Position numbers and translations under genes: made by a program. 64,000 nt of DNA from Acidobacteriota bacterium (lineage in GTDB: Bacteria > Acidobacteriota > Blastocatellia > Pyrinomonadales > Pyrinomonadaceae), in contig CP065003.1 in assembly GCA_016700175.1 (NCBI GenBank), forward strand, positions 1,312,001 to 1,376,000, in the 5' to 3' direction. This document shows positions 11,552 to 20,288 of this stretch, in pieces; the stretch's first letter is position 1, and the number at the start of each line of letters is the position of its first letter. The notes beneath the pieces were generated by a model. It had not been told where the DNA came from. It did no database searches and worked only from the letters and a program-made list of their open reading frames with translations.

Positions 11552-11642
11552 GGTCAAGGGTCAAAGGTCCTTGGTTTTTGATCCCCGGTCCTTGGTCCTT
11601 GGTTCTTGATCCCCGGTCCTTGGTCAATGGTCAATGCTCAAG
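11552..11642. repeat. Heptanucleotide array overlapping the folC 3' end
   Basis: Thirteen contiguous 7-bp units (ggtcaag, ggtcaaa, ggtcctt, ggttttt, gatcccc, ggttctt, ggtcaat, gctcaag and repeats of these). The folC stop codon lies at 11624-11626 inside one unit, and the last residues of FolC (LSIDH) are encoded by repeat units. Confidence 0.9.
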
Positions 11643-12904
11643 TGTGCCTGCACTTCCCCTATCAGGTAGAGCGATCCCGTGACGAGGATCGTTCCCTTTC
11701 CGGCGACCCTTCGCGCCGTTTCGACCGCTTCTTTTACACTCCCGGAAACAAACACATTCTGCCTTGGAAAGCCTTCGGGGACAAATCCGGTTAGTTCGGC
11801 CGCAGGCATCGCCCTGGGGTTCGAAGGAGTGGCGAATACAAGGTTCTCAGCCCTTGGAAAAAGAAGCCTCGAGATCTCCGAAAGGTCCTTCTCCTTCATT
11901 GAGGCGAAGACCATCGTCAACGGACCTTCGACGTTCTCTTCCAGGTACGCTCTCAGCGCTCTCGCGCCCGAAACGTTGTGCGCGCCGTCAAAAAGCATTC
12001 CCTCGAACCACTCGAGCCTGCCTTTATGCTTCGCGGCACCGAGCCCTTCCACGACCGCCTCTTTCCCTATCGCGAACCCCTTCTCCGAAAGCATTTCCGC
12101 GGCGGCGATTGCAGTCCTTGCGTTGTCGATCTGGTGCCGGCCCGCAAGCCCGAGCTTAACTTCGGGATACTCGTTACGATCCGATTCGAATGTCACGCTT
12201 CCGTTCAGTTCCTTCGCGGCGACTTCCGAGGCGAACCTGGGCGCTATCCCGACTTCCGCGCAGCGGGCCCGGATCACGGCGTCCGCGTCCGCGGGCTGAT
12301 CCGAAACCACAACAAGACTGTCTTCGCGTATGATCGCAGCCTTTTCCGCGGCGATCTCGCGCACCGTCGCACCCAGAATGTTTGTGTGATCGATATCGAT
12401 GGGTGTGATCACGGAGAATTCGGACCGCGCCGCGGTGGTCGCGTCGAACCGTCCGCCGAGCCCTGTCTCAAGGATCGCGAATTCGACTCCCGCCTCGGCG
12501 AAGGCGAGAAGCGCGATCGCGGTCACGTGCTCGAAATACGTCGGGAGCGCCGCGAGCTTCCCTTCTTCAACGAGCCTTTCACCCGTTTTGCGTACCTTCG
12601 TAGCGAGGGCCGCGAACTCCTTATCCATGATCTCGTCGCCGTTGATCCTCACGCGTTCGGTTATCGAAACCAGATGCGGCGAGGTGTTCAGGCCGACGCG
12701 TATTCCGGCCGAGACGCAGATCGACTCGAGAAAAGCGCAGACCGAGCCTTTCCCGTTCGTCCCCGCGACCTGCACTTTCGCGTATTTTCTTTCCGGGTGT
12801 CTGAGGGCCTCGAGGAGTACTTGGGTATTCTCCAGCCCGAACTTTTTGACCGAAAGCTCGAAACCGAGGCTGAGCAGGTACGCCTGAGATTCCGCAAAGT
12901 CCAT
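11624..12904 (-). CDS. folC: Bifunctional dihydrofolate / folylpolyglutamate synthase
   Basis: Joins glutamate to dihydropteroate and then to folates, using ATP; cytoplasmic. The chosen start (MDFAESQAYLLSLGFE) gives 426 residues, the family size. A frame extension to 13003 would overlap the upstream gene and is rejected. The ATP-binding loop VAGTNGKGSVCAFLES is near residue 45, the Mg/omega-loop region SPHLVSITERVRINGD follows, and the C-terminal Mur-ligase-type domain contains LFDGAHNVSGARALR. It follows the DinB-like gene by 20 bases and probably shares its transcript, downstream of accD. The C-terminal residues come from a heptamer array. Confidence 0.96.
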   Translation of the reverse strand: MDFAESQAYLLSLGFELSVKKFGLENTQVLLEALRHPERKYAKVQVAGTNGKGSVCAFLESICVSAGIRVGLNTSPHLVSITERVRINGDEIMDKEFAALATKVRKTGERLVEEGKLAALPTYFEHVTAIALLAFAEAGVEFAILETGLGGRFDATTAARSEFSVITPIDIDHTNILGATVREIAAEKAAIIREDSLVVVSDQPADADAVIRARCAEVGIAPRFASEVAAKELNGSVTFESDRNEYPEVKLGLAGRHQIDNARTAIAAAEMLSEKGFAIGKEAVVEGLGAAKHKGRLEWFEGMLFDGAHNVSGARALRAYLEENVEGPLTMVFASMKEKDLSEISRLLFPRAENLVFATPSNPRAMPAAELTGFVPEGFPRQNVFVSGSVKEAVETARRVAGKGTILVTGSLYLIGEVQAHLSIDH

Positions 12905-12924
12905 CTTTATGAACCGATTAGCGG

Positions 12925-13368
12925 TCAGCCGACGAGCCGGCGGTGATAGTTGATCTGTCCGAGGTGGTAGTTCAGGTGGGTGAGAAGATGCGCGATCATC
13001 CACGCGTTCGAGACCGTCTTTCCCGCGAACTGCTCAGGAAAGTCGTTCGCCAGGTCCTCATCGCTCAGTTCGTCGATCACCTTGTGGGCGACATCCGCCG
13101 CCTTGCGGAGCGCGTCCGCCACTTCGGTCCTCGAAGCGCCTTTTGATGAGAACTCCAGGTCCCTCTCCCGCACGTAACCGGAATTCCCAAGGACGGCGCC
13201 GAAAAAATGGTTGATGTTGCCCGCGAGGTGAAGCCCTAGATTTCCCGCGGAGTTCGCGATGTCTCCCGAAACCGTCCAGAGCGCCTCGTCGGACGGGTAC
13301 GATTCAATCTCTTCGGCGGCCTTGTTCAGGTCGCGCACGAATAGGTCTCTGATGGCGTGGTTGAGCAT
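12925..13368 (-). CDS. DinB-like four-helix metalloprotein
   Basis: A 147-residue protein of the DinB/YfiT superfamily, all-helical bundles that often bind a metal through three histidines and include thiol-dependent S-transferases. Candidate ligands are in LHLAGNINHFFG (around residues 47-54) and in HLLTHLNYHLGQINYH near the C-terminus. The YHLGQI motif is characteristic of the family. No signal peptide is seen. It lies 21 bases downstream of accD and 20 upstream of folC on the same strand, so it looks like part of that operon, although its substrate is unknown. Confidence 0.88.
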   Translation of the reverse strand: MLNHAIRDLFVRDLNKAAEEIESYPSDEALWTVSGDIANSAGNLGLHLAGNINHFFGAVLGNSGYVRERDLEFSSKGASRTEVADALRKAADVAHKVIDELSDEDLANDFPEQFAGKTVSNAWMIAHLLTHLNYHLGQINYHRRLVG

Positions 13369-13389
13369 TTCGTATTTAAGGGAAGAAGT

Positions 13390-14250
<861 letters not shown>

Positions 14251-14303
14251 ATTGAGGTTTGATTGTGTTACAGCGCCTGCGCTTTCGCAAGTCTCAGAAC
14301 CCT

Positions 14304-15065
14304 TCAGGTAAGCACCCGGAGCATCTCCTCGTGAATGCTCCCGTTGGTCGCGCAGATCGGCGGGCGGTATATGTCGATCTCGGATCCGTCGTAATACGAA
14401 ACGCGCCCGCCGGCTTCCCTGATCAAGAGCACGCCGGCGGCGACGTCCCAGGGATTCAAGCCTTCTTCCCAGAAGCCGTCGAATCTTCCGCTGGCGATGT
14501 ATGCCATATCGATCGCGGCGGAGCCGTCGCGCCGCACCGCTCTCGTCGCGAGAAGCATATCGGTGAAGTGCCTCGCGAAATCAGCCCGTTTGGCGATGTC
14601 GTATGGAAAGCCGGTGACCACAAGCGAGTCGCCTAGTTTTTGGGTTTCCGAAACCTCGATCTGCTTGTTGTCTAGGCTCGCGCCGCGGCCTTTTTCAGCG
14701 GAGAACATCTCGTCGCGGGTCGGGTCGTATGTCACACCGACCACTATCTCGCCCTCGTGCTCGAGAGCGATGGTCACACAGAAGCAGGGGTAGCCGTGCG
14801 CGAAGTTGGTGGTTCCGTCGAGCGGATCGATGATCCACTTCGAGGCGCCTTCGCCGATCTGAACGGCGTCGCCCGATTCCTCGGCGAGGATCGAGTGCCT
14901 CGGATAATGCGTCTTGATCTTGTCTACAATGAACTTCTCCGAGGCCAGGTCGGCCTCGGTCACGAGATTGATGTCGCCCTTTTTACGGACTCCGATCTTC
15001 CGCCCGAACTTCTCGAGCAGTATGTGGCCCGCCTCGCGGGCGGTTTCCATTGCAAAATTCAACAT
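14304..15065 (-). CDS. suhB: Inositol-1-monophosphatase family protein
   Basis: A 253-residue Mg-dependent phosphatase of the IMPase/SuhB family, acting on inositol phosphates or related sugar phosphates. Metal-binding motifs are intact: EES in ILAEESG, DPLDGTTNF (about residues 84-92) and the C-terminal NPWDVAAGVLLIREAGG. It is 53 bases upstream of accD on the same strand, so co-transcription is plausible. In many bacteria the orthologue also modulates rRNA transcription with NusA/NusG; whether that holds here is unknown. Confidence 0.92.
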   Translation of the reverse strand: MLNFAMETAREAGHILLEKFGRKIGVRKKGDINLVTEADLASEKFIVDKIKTHYPRHSILAEESGDAVQIGEGASKWIIDPLDGTTNFAHGYPCFCVTIALEHEGEIVVGVTYDPTRDEMFSAEKGRGASLDNKQIEVSETQKLGDSLVVTGFPYDIAKRADFARHFTDMLLATRAVRRDGSAAIDMAYIASGRFDGFWEEGLNPWDVAAGVLLIREAGGRVSYYDGSEIDIYRPPICATNGSIHEEMLRVLT

Positions 15066-15186
15066 TCCAAAAAACCGGGGACCGGCCGCCCGGATTTGAT
15101 TGCGGGCTCCGCCGATCCCCCTGATCGCTGTTTCTCTCGGACCGCGAAACGACCGTTCGCAGATCCCGGACGTGTTCCCGGTAAGG

Positions 15187-15474
15187 CTAGCCGAAGAACC
15201 GGCTCAGCCATCCCTTCTCATCTTCTTCGTCCATGATGTGAGCAAGTTCGCCGGCGTCCAGCCAGACACCCGAGCAGGAATCGCAGATGTCGATCACGAT
15301 GCCTTCATACTCGCTTTCGAACAGATGGCCGTCGCACTTCGGGCAGTCGAGCTTGAGGTCTTTGGTCTCCTCAGCCTCAAGCTTCGCCTTCATCTTCTCG
15401 ATGAGTTCGCGCTCCTTTCTTCTAAAATACTCGTTCTCCAGCGCTTTGCCGCGATCTTCAAGAGTGTCCGACAT
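15187..15474 (-). CDS. Zf-TFIIB-type zinc-ribbon protein
   Basis: A 95-residue protein. The first half is a charged helical segment (ENEYFRRKERELIEKMKAK) and the second a four-Cys ribbon, LDCPKCDGHLFE...IDICDSCSGVWLDAGEL, that matches the zf-TFIIB family (CPxC...CxxCxGVWLDxGEL). The C-terminus ends in WLSRFFG. Members are widespread small bacterial proteins of unknown function. The suhB gene starts about 120 bases downstream, so the two may be co-transcribed. Confidence 0.88.
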   Translation of the reverse strand: MSDTLEDRGKALENEYFRRKERELIEKMKAKLEAEETKDLKLDCPKCDGHLFESEYEGIVIDICDSCSGVWLDAGELAHIMDEEDEKGWLSRFFG

Positions 15475-15736
15475 TCGTGTTGATTCTCCCTTTGAAAACT
15501 GAAATTAGGTCAGAAAAAGAAAAATAGCAGACTGTGTGTGAACTATCAAAAACCGGCGGGATACGGACTGGCGGTTATCCGGGATGGTGGGTAGCGTCAA
15601 TTGGAGATCCGGATCGCGGGAGACATCAGTTGGCGATTTGCCTCAATGGATTTCAGCCGCATAAGTTGCCCCCGCTTCAGCGGGGCAGGATCAAACCGAC
15701 GGCACGATTCCCGACAGGGATATACCCCATCAGTTG
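15475..15736. repeat. Interspersed repeat flanking the IS1182 element (left side)
   Basis: No gene. Contains CATCAGTTG twice (about 15625 and 15728) and TTGCCCCCGCTTCAGCGGGG (hairpin, about 15665-15685). The right flank of the IS has the inverted counterpart, GCGGGGGCAACTGATG (about 17507-17522), so the element sits within or between copies of this family. Confidence 0.65.
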
Positions 15737-17412
15737 GAGGCTGTCTGATTACTGATTGTCGGGCAGCCTCATTTTTTGCCGGCCGGCGGATTTTTTGAGC
15801 AAGAAAAGGCCGCCTGGTCAGGCGAACCTGGCCTTGCTGAACCTCTGGAGGTTGTGGGCGATCGCTATTAGTCCCATTTCCGTGGTCACCTTCTCGATCC
15901 CCCGCAGGTTGAACCTCCTGAACCCCTTGTTCTGTTTTATATTCCCGAACACCGCCTCGACCGTCATTCTCTTCTTTCGTTTCTCGATGCCCTCTTCGCT
16001 TTCGAGCAGCTCGCGAGCCCTTCGCCGGTGTTTGATCAGGTTGAAGTTGCGCTCGACGACCCTGTCACCTTCGGCTTTGTGGCAGGGGCCCCGCATCGGG
16101 CATCCCCGGCAGTTCACCGCCTTGTAGAGCCTTGACCGCTGGAGATATCCTCCCGCGCTCGTTCTCTCCTTGTCCCCGATGTAGTCCATCGGCTTCCCCG
16201 CAGGACAGTACAGCGTGTCGGTTTCTTCGTCGTACCTGAGATTGTCGGACAAGAAAGGATCCTCACGGCGCTTTTTGTCCGTGACATCCTTGTGGAACCA
16301 GTTGTATTTGACGAACCCGGTGATCCCCCTCTCCCCGAGGTATTCGTAGTTCTCCTCCGATCCGTATCCCGCGTCCGCAGTCAGCGACTCGGGCGCCCCG
16401 CCGTACTTCTTCAGGTAGCTCTCGATATGATCCTTCAGAGCCGATGTGTCCGCCGGCGTCTGCGCCAGCGTGTAGTTCAGAATGTAGTGCCCTTCGGTCG
16501 AGGCCTGCACGTTGTATGCGGGTTTCAGCTGCCCGTTCCCCAGATGGTCTTCCTTCATCCTCATGAACGTCGCGTCCGGGTCCGTCTTCGAGTAGCTGTT
16601 CCGGCCATTCAGAAGCTTCTCCTTTTCTTCGTACTCCGCCAGCTTCTTCGGCCAGTTCTTCTTTGCGTACCTAAGCTTCTGCCTCGTCTTCGGGTCCGTC
16701 TCCTTGTCCTTCAGGGCCTCGTTGATCTCTTCTATCGCACGCTCGACGGCCTCCGGGTCCATCGCTTCAAAGTCCGGCTCGTTCGGTGTCTGTTCCTCGT
16801 CCTCGTACAGCTTCTCGACATACGCCCACAGCTGCTTCAACTGCTCTTTGATCCGCTCACGGTTCCCTTTCACCGTCTTGCCCCACACGAACGTGTACCG
16901 GTTCGCGTTCGCCTCGATCTTTGTCCCGTCAAGAACAGCTTCCTTCAGCGACAGCACTCCCTCCCCCGCAAGCAGCTGCACCACTTCCGAAAACACTTTC
17001 TCCAACTCTCCCGACAGCCTCTTGCCCCGAAAGTCGTTGATCGTGTTGTGATCAGGCTTTGCTCCTGAGCTCAGCCACATGAAGTGGATGTTCTCCTTTA
17101 GCGCCTGCTCCATCTTCCTCGACGAGTAGATGTTCCTCAGATATGCGTACACCAGCACCTTCAGCAGCATCCGCGGATGATAGCTCGACGCTCCCCCACC
17201 CTTGTATCCCCGCTCTATCCCACTGATGTCGATCCGCTCGATCACCTCGTTCACCACCCTCACCGGATGGTTTTCCGGGATCAGCTCGTCGTAACTCGGC
17301 GGAAGCAGCATCGGCTGGTTCTGGTCGTACTTTCTGAAGACCGGACCCTTCTTTTTCATGCTGAATATTGTACCCTGAAAACAGAAAAGAGGCTGACTTT
17401 TCAGACAGCCTC
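15737..17412 (-). mobile_element. IS1182-family insertion sequence
   Basis: About 1.68 kb. The ends share a 12-bp inverted repeat, GAGGCTGTCTGA, at 15737-15748 and its complement at 17401-17412. Each end can also fold on itself (GAGGCTG...CAGCCTC at 15737-15770 and 17389-17412). No target duplication is obvious next to the ends. The single transposase frame is intact. Confidence 0.85.
15818..17359 (-). CDS. IS1182-family transposase
   Basis: A 513-residue DDE transposase. The N-terminal domain (IERGYKGGGASSYHPRMLLKVLVYAY and MWLSSGAKPDHNTINDFR) is the DUF772-type block of the family. Catalytic residues are visible in VLDGTKIEANANRYTF, LTADAGYGSEENYEYL and VEAVFGNIKQNKGFRRF. A Cys-rich insert (CRGCPMRGPCHKAEGD) precedes the last motif, as in other members. 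A charged coiled-coil stretch lies at about residues 165-235. The frame is complete. Confidence 0.95.
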   Translation of the reverse strand: MKKKGPVFRKYDQNQPMLLPPSYDELIPENHPVRVVNEVIERIDISGIERGYKGGGASSYHPRMLLKVLVYAYLRNIYSSRKMEQALKENIHFMWLSSGAKPDHNTINDFRGKRLSGELEKVFSEVVQLLAGEGVLSLKEAVLDGTKIEANANRYTFVWGKTVKGNRERIKEQLKQLWAYVEKLYEDEEQTPNEPDFEAMDPEAVERAIEEINEALKDKETDPKTRQKLRYAKKNWPKKLAEYEEKEKLLNGRNSYSKTDPDATFMRMKEDHLGNGQLKPAYNVQASTEGHYILNYTLAQTPADTSALKDHIESYLKKYGGAPESLTADAGYGSEENYEYLGERGITGFVKYNWFHKDVTDKKRREDPFLSDNLRYDEETDTLYCPAGKPMDYIGDKERTSAGGYLQRSRLYKAVNCRGCPMRGPCHKAEGDRVVERNFNLIKHRRRARELLESEEGIEKRKKRMTVEAVFGNIKQNKGFRRFNLRGIEKVTTEMGLIAIAHNLQRFSKARFA

Positions 17413-17560
17413 ATGAAAGGCTGAAAAAAATCAAGGGGCTTCAGCCCAAAATTTGCCGGCTGAAGCCGGCGAAACAGTCTATTGCCCCTTCCGTCCCCCC
17501 GCACAAGCGGGGGCAACTGATGTACTCTGAAATCGCGATGGGTGACCAAAGCCCCGAAAA
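17413..17560. repeat. Palindromic repeats at the right flank of IS1182
   Basis: GGGGCTTCAGCCC, GCCGGCTGAAGCCGGC and CCCCCGCACAAGCGGGGGC hairpins follow one another between the IS end and the next gene. They resemble the left-flank family in inverted orientation. Confidence 0.7.
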
Positions 17561-18472
17561 TCAAGCATTTGTCTTGTGGATCACGGAGCTGGTCCTCTGG
17601 CGGGCGCGCTTTGCGCGGCGGATCGTATTTCGCTTTCGGGCCTTTGAGTCGGCCCACTTAGACACTTGCTGGATCGGATGCCACTCGGATTCTTCGTGCG
17701 GCTGAACCTCGCTTGAGGCCTGATTCAGCTTCATCGTCCCGATCGCGAACGAGAAGACTATCGCGTTGAAAACTATCCCCGCCGTGATCACGAGCCAGCC
17801 CGGCGCGAGGCCGACCGCGGCGCGCTCGAGGAAGACTTCGAGGTTTGGCGTCGGGTACGGATGAAGATAGACCTTCAGAGTCCAGCTGAGAGCGAGCAGA
17901 ACGAATATCCATATGTAATTGCTCCTCAGACGCCTTCCGATCGCCTCCCACTCGCTAATCGTGAAATGCGGGTTTATAAGATCCGACGAGACGTGCTCCG
18001 CCCATTCCTTGTCCGGCGGGATCGTGCGGTACGAGAGCATCGGTGCAAAATAGCCAGTCTCGAGGACCCGCACGCGGTTCGCCCAGACCTCGTAATATCT
18101 GTAACGCCTCGCCTCCATAAACAGGAAGATCGCGACCAGGATCGAGTTGATAGGGATCGCGAAATGCGGATTGTCCGGCGAGCTGAACACGAACGAAAGC
18201 GTCGCGCCGGCGGTGATCACCGCCCAGTTGGTCGTCGCGTCGAGCCGCGTCCGCCACGCGTTCGACCTCGCGAGCTCTCCGCGGTAGAAATGCACCATCG
18301 CGGTGTTGAACTCGCCTAGCGAGAGCTTCTGCGGGATCGACGTCGGATCGGTCTTCGGCTTCTGTTTGCGCTCGCGGACCTCCTCGGTCAAGGAGACGAG
18401 TGAAGGATTGTCACTGTGGAGCCTGAGGCTTCTTACAAAAGCGTCCTCAGTTTCATGGATCGGGTCGCTCAT
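17561..18472 (-). CDS. DUF2270 family integral membrane protein
   Basis: A 303-residue protein of the DUF2270 family, function unknown. The pattern FNTAMVHFYRGELARSNAWRTRLDATTNWAV is the family signature. Membrane segments follow at about residues 84-100 and 107-120 and, after a soluble part (RYRYYEVWANRVRVLETGYFAPML), at about 188-205 and 225-245. The C-terminal tail is highly basic (KARKRNTIRRAKRARQR), suggesting a cytoplasmic side bound to nucleic acid or lipid head groups. It is monocistronic and divergent from tadA. Confidence 0.85.
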   Translation of the reverse strand: MSDPIHETEDAFVRSLRLHSDNPSLVSLTEEVRERKQKPKTDPTSIPQKLSLGEFNTAMVHFYRGELARSNAWRTRLDATTNWAVITAGATLSFVFSSPDNPHFAIPINSILVAIFLFMEARRYRYYEVWANRVRVLETGYFAPMLSYRTIPPDKEWAEHVSSDLINPHFTISEWEAIGRRLRSNYIWIFVLLALSWTLKVYLHPYPTPNLEVFLERAAVGLAPGWLVITAGIVFNAIVFSFAIGTMKLNQASSEVQPHEESEWHPIQQVSKWADSKARKRNTIRRAKRARQRTSSVIHKTNA

Positions 18473-18628
18473 ATCTTGAGAGGCAGGAATGAGTGAGGGA
18501 GATCGTCCTGACGACGCTCAACATTTATCATCATTTTGCCTCAGGATGCAAGGGAAGAGACCTCCTTATCGGGTACCCAAACGTCTTTTGGCGGCCCGAA
18601 TTCAAAGGGCCCGGGAAATGCGCTCTGC

Positions 18629-18657
18629 TTGACACTCAACCGCTTGAAACCTATATT
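18629..18657 (+). promoter_or_regulatory. Sigma-70-type promoter of tadA/tRNA-Ser
   Basis: A perfect -35 box TTGACA (18629-18634), a 17-base spacer and TATATT (18652-18657). Transcription would start near 18664, about 32 bases before the tadA start codon. Confidence 0.8.
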
Positions 18658-18695
18658 TTGAGTTTGTCCTGTCCGCCGGGCCGGCGCAGTTTCCG

Positions 18696-19172
18696 ATGAG
18701 CGATTCCGACGATATTTTCATGGAGCTGGCCCTCGAAGCGGCGGCCGCCGCAGGAGCGGCCGGGGAGGTTCCGGTAGGAGCCTGCGTGGTCGATCCGGAA
18801 GGAAAAGTGCTCGCCGTCGCGGGAAATTCTCCGATCGCGAACAACGATCCCACGGCACACGCTGAGATACTGGCGATACGCGCGGCAGGAGCGCATCTTG
18901 GGAACTACAGACTTCCCGGATGCACGGTATTTACGACGATCGAGCCTTGCGTGATGTGCGCGGGAGCGCTCGTCAACGCGAGGATCAAGCGGCTTGTTTA
19001 CGGAGCCGCGGACGAACGTTTCGGAGCCGCGAGATCGGTTTACAGGCTCTGCGACGACAGTTCTTTGAATCATCGGATCGACGTGGTCCCCGGTGTCCTT
19101 GAGGAAGAATGTTCAGAGCTTATGAGCGAATTCTTCAGGACAATCAGAACCGGCAGATCCGGCGGCGTATAG
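18696..19172 (+). CDS. tadA: tRNA(Arg) adenosine-34 deaminase
   Basis: Converts A34 to inosine in tRNA-Arg(ACG), allowing CGN decoding; cytoplasmic zinc enzyme. 158 residues, normal length. Zinc and catalytic residues are in TAHAEI (His55, Glu57) and EPCVMCAG (Cys85, Cys88). The C-terminal helix EEECSELMSEFFR matches TadA. It is followed by tRNA-Ser, a second tRNA-Ser, SRP RNA and dnaX; tadA-tRNA-Ser-SRP RNA-dnaX is a known conserved block, as in Bacillus. Confidence 0.96.
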   Translation: MSDSDDIFMELALEAAAAAGAAGEVPVGACVVDPEGKVLAVAGNSPIANNDPTAHAEILAIRAAGAHLGNYRLPGCTVFTTIEPCVMCAGALVNARIKRLVYGAADERFGAARSVYRLCDDSSLNHRIDVVPGVLEEECSELMSEFFRTIRTGRSGGV

Positions 19173-19206
19173 CCGCCGCAGGATACGGGACGCGTCAGCA
19201 TATTGC

Positions 19207-19296
<90 letters not shown>

Positions 19297-19328
19297 TCAT
19301 TTTGATCGTATTACAGAGGTGTCGGCAG

Positions 19329-19841
19329 ATGCCAAAGAAGCTCCCAAACTACGAAGACCTGATCAAGTATTACCCGACAGACAAAGACCCTGCGAAGGTC
19401 AGAGGCGACATCGGAGGTGCGGTAGACAGGTCCTGGTACGAAAACACCTGCATCATCAGGGTCAGCAAGTCGCTGAACTACACGGGGCATCCGGTCCCGA
19501 AAGATTCCGGTACGTTCAAGACTCGCAAAGGCGCGGACGGCAAATGGTACGGCCTGGGTGTGCAGGACTTCTGGGAGTATCTCGAGAAGTACTACGGGAA
19601 ACCCACGATCTACAGCGAGAAGGATTCGAAGTCTGGGCGGATACCGCGTGAGAAGTTCAAAGGGATGCGCGGGGTGATCGGCTTCAGAGTCAAGGGCTGG
19701 AAGGACGCCTCGGGCCATTTCACCCTATGGGACGGATTCGACCTCGTCTACGGCGGAGAAAGCCACGATTACTTTGCGATCTCCTACAAGGCGGGCCTAT
19801 GGCAGGCGGGCACGACGATAGTCACCGAGGCAGAATATTGA
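19329..19841 (+). CDS. Tae4-like peptidoglycan amidase (type VI effector family)
   Basis: A 170-residue protein matching the Tae4 family of NlpC/P60-type amidases, which cut the D-Glu-mDAP bond of peptidoglycan stem peptides in rival cells after type VI delivery. The nucleophile motif is ENTCIIRVSKSLNYTG (Cys41; family form NTCAIRxSxALN.xG). The second is ASGHFTLWDG (His130; family form GHxxLWDG). KWYGLGVQDFWEYLEKYYGKP and KGMRGVIGFRV correspond to the conserved middle. No signal peptide is present, so it needs a delivery route. A ribosome site AGAGGTG lies 8 bases before the ATG at 19329; the frame upstream is tRNA-Ser and cannot be coding. It lies 32 bases after tRNA-Ser(CGA) and 103 before tRNA-Ser(GGA). 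No Tai4-like immunity gene and no type VI genes are in the window. Confidence 0.85.
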   Translation: MPKKLPNYEDLIKYYPTDKDPAKVRGDIGGAVDRSWYENTCIIRVSKSLNYTGHPVPKDSGTFKTRKGADGKWYGLGVQDFWEYLEKYYGKPTIYSEKDSKSGRIPREKFKGMRGVIGFRVKGWKDASGHFTLWDGFDLVYGGESHDYFAISYKAGLWQAGTTIVTEAEY

Positions 19842-19864
19842 TCTTTTCTCTTCCATTAGAAATT

Positions 19865-19926
19865 AGCCGCAGACGAAGAGGATCGGGACAACGCTCGGAA
19901 TCCCCTGCATTCAGCGGTCTGCGGCT
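19865..19926. other. Hairpin-forming segment between the amidase gene and tRNA-Ser(GGA)
   Basis: A 10-bp perfect inverted repeat, AGCCGCAGAC (19865-19874) and GTCTGCGGCT (19917-19926), encloses about 42 bases. There is no T-run, so it is not a typical terminator. It could be a transcript-processing or recombination remnant next to the tRNA. Confidence 0.5.
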
Positions 19927-19944
19927 GAATGATTCGGTTATTTA

Positions 19945-20034
<90 letters not shown>

Positions 20035-20068
20035 GAATACGGACCGTCGGGAGCCCGGCCGCGTTTTT

Positions 20069-20101
20069 GGACGGGCGCGCGCCCGGCGTCCGGTTTTTTT
20101 T
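20069..20101 (+). terminator. Rho-independent terminator after tRNA-Ser(GGA)
   Basis: A GC-rich hairpin built on GGACGGGC...GCCC..GTCC (20069-20091) is followed by eight T (20094-20101). It ends 2 bases before the predicted 5' end of SRP RNA, so SRP RNA must be made by read-through, by processing, or from a start inside this segment. Confidence 0.7.
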
Positions 20102-20103
20102 AT

Positions 20104-20203
20104 GGCTTCAGGCTCCGCACAAGGCTCGAATTGTGAACCCCGCCAGACCGGGAACGGAGCAACGGTAGCAACTTCGGCCTGTGTTGCGGTTAAGTCTGAA
20201 GCC
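20104..20203 (+). ncRNA. ffs: Signal recognition particle RNA, small bacterial type (4.5S)
   Basis: The hallmark GTGAACCCCGCCAG with GGAACGGAGCAACGGTAGC is the conserved Ffh-binding hairpin and apical part of bacterial SRP RNA. The ends pair as GGCTTCAG (20104-20111) and CTGAAGCC (20196-20203), giving about 100 nt. Position directly before dnaX matches the Bacillus arrangement. The tetraloop region (ACCGGGAACGG) fits a GNRA-like or GGAA loop. Confidence 0.88.
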
Positions 20204-20288
20204 ACCAGTTTTTACTTTCCGGGTAAGTTAGACAGCCTCACGGATCTCGTCTAAACTTAGGGCCTACCAAAACGGAAAGTCGCTTCGA

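Noticed and set aside
11978..12946. A 322-codon plus-strand frame opposite folC
   Set aside because: Antisense shadow; folC motifs are unambiguous on the minus strand.
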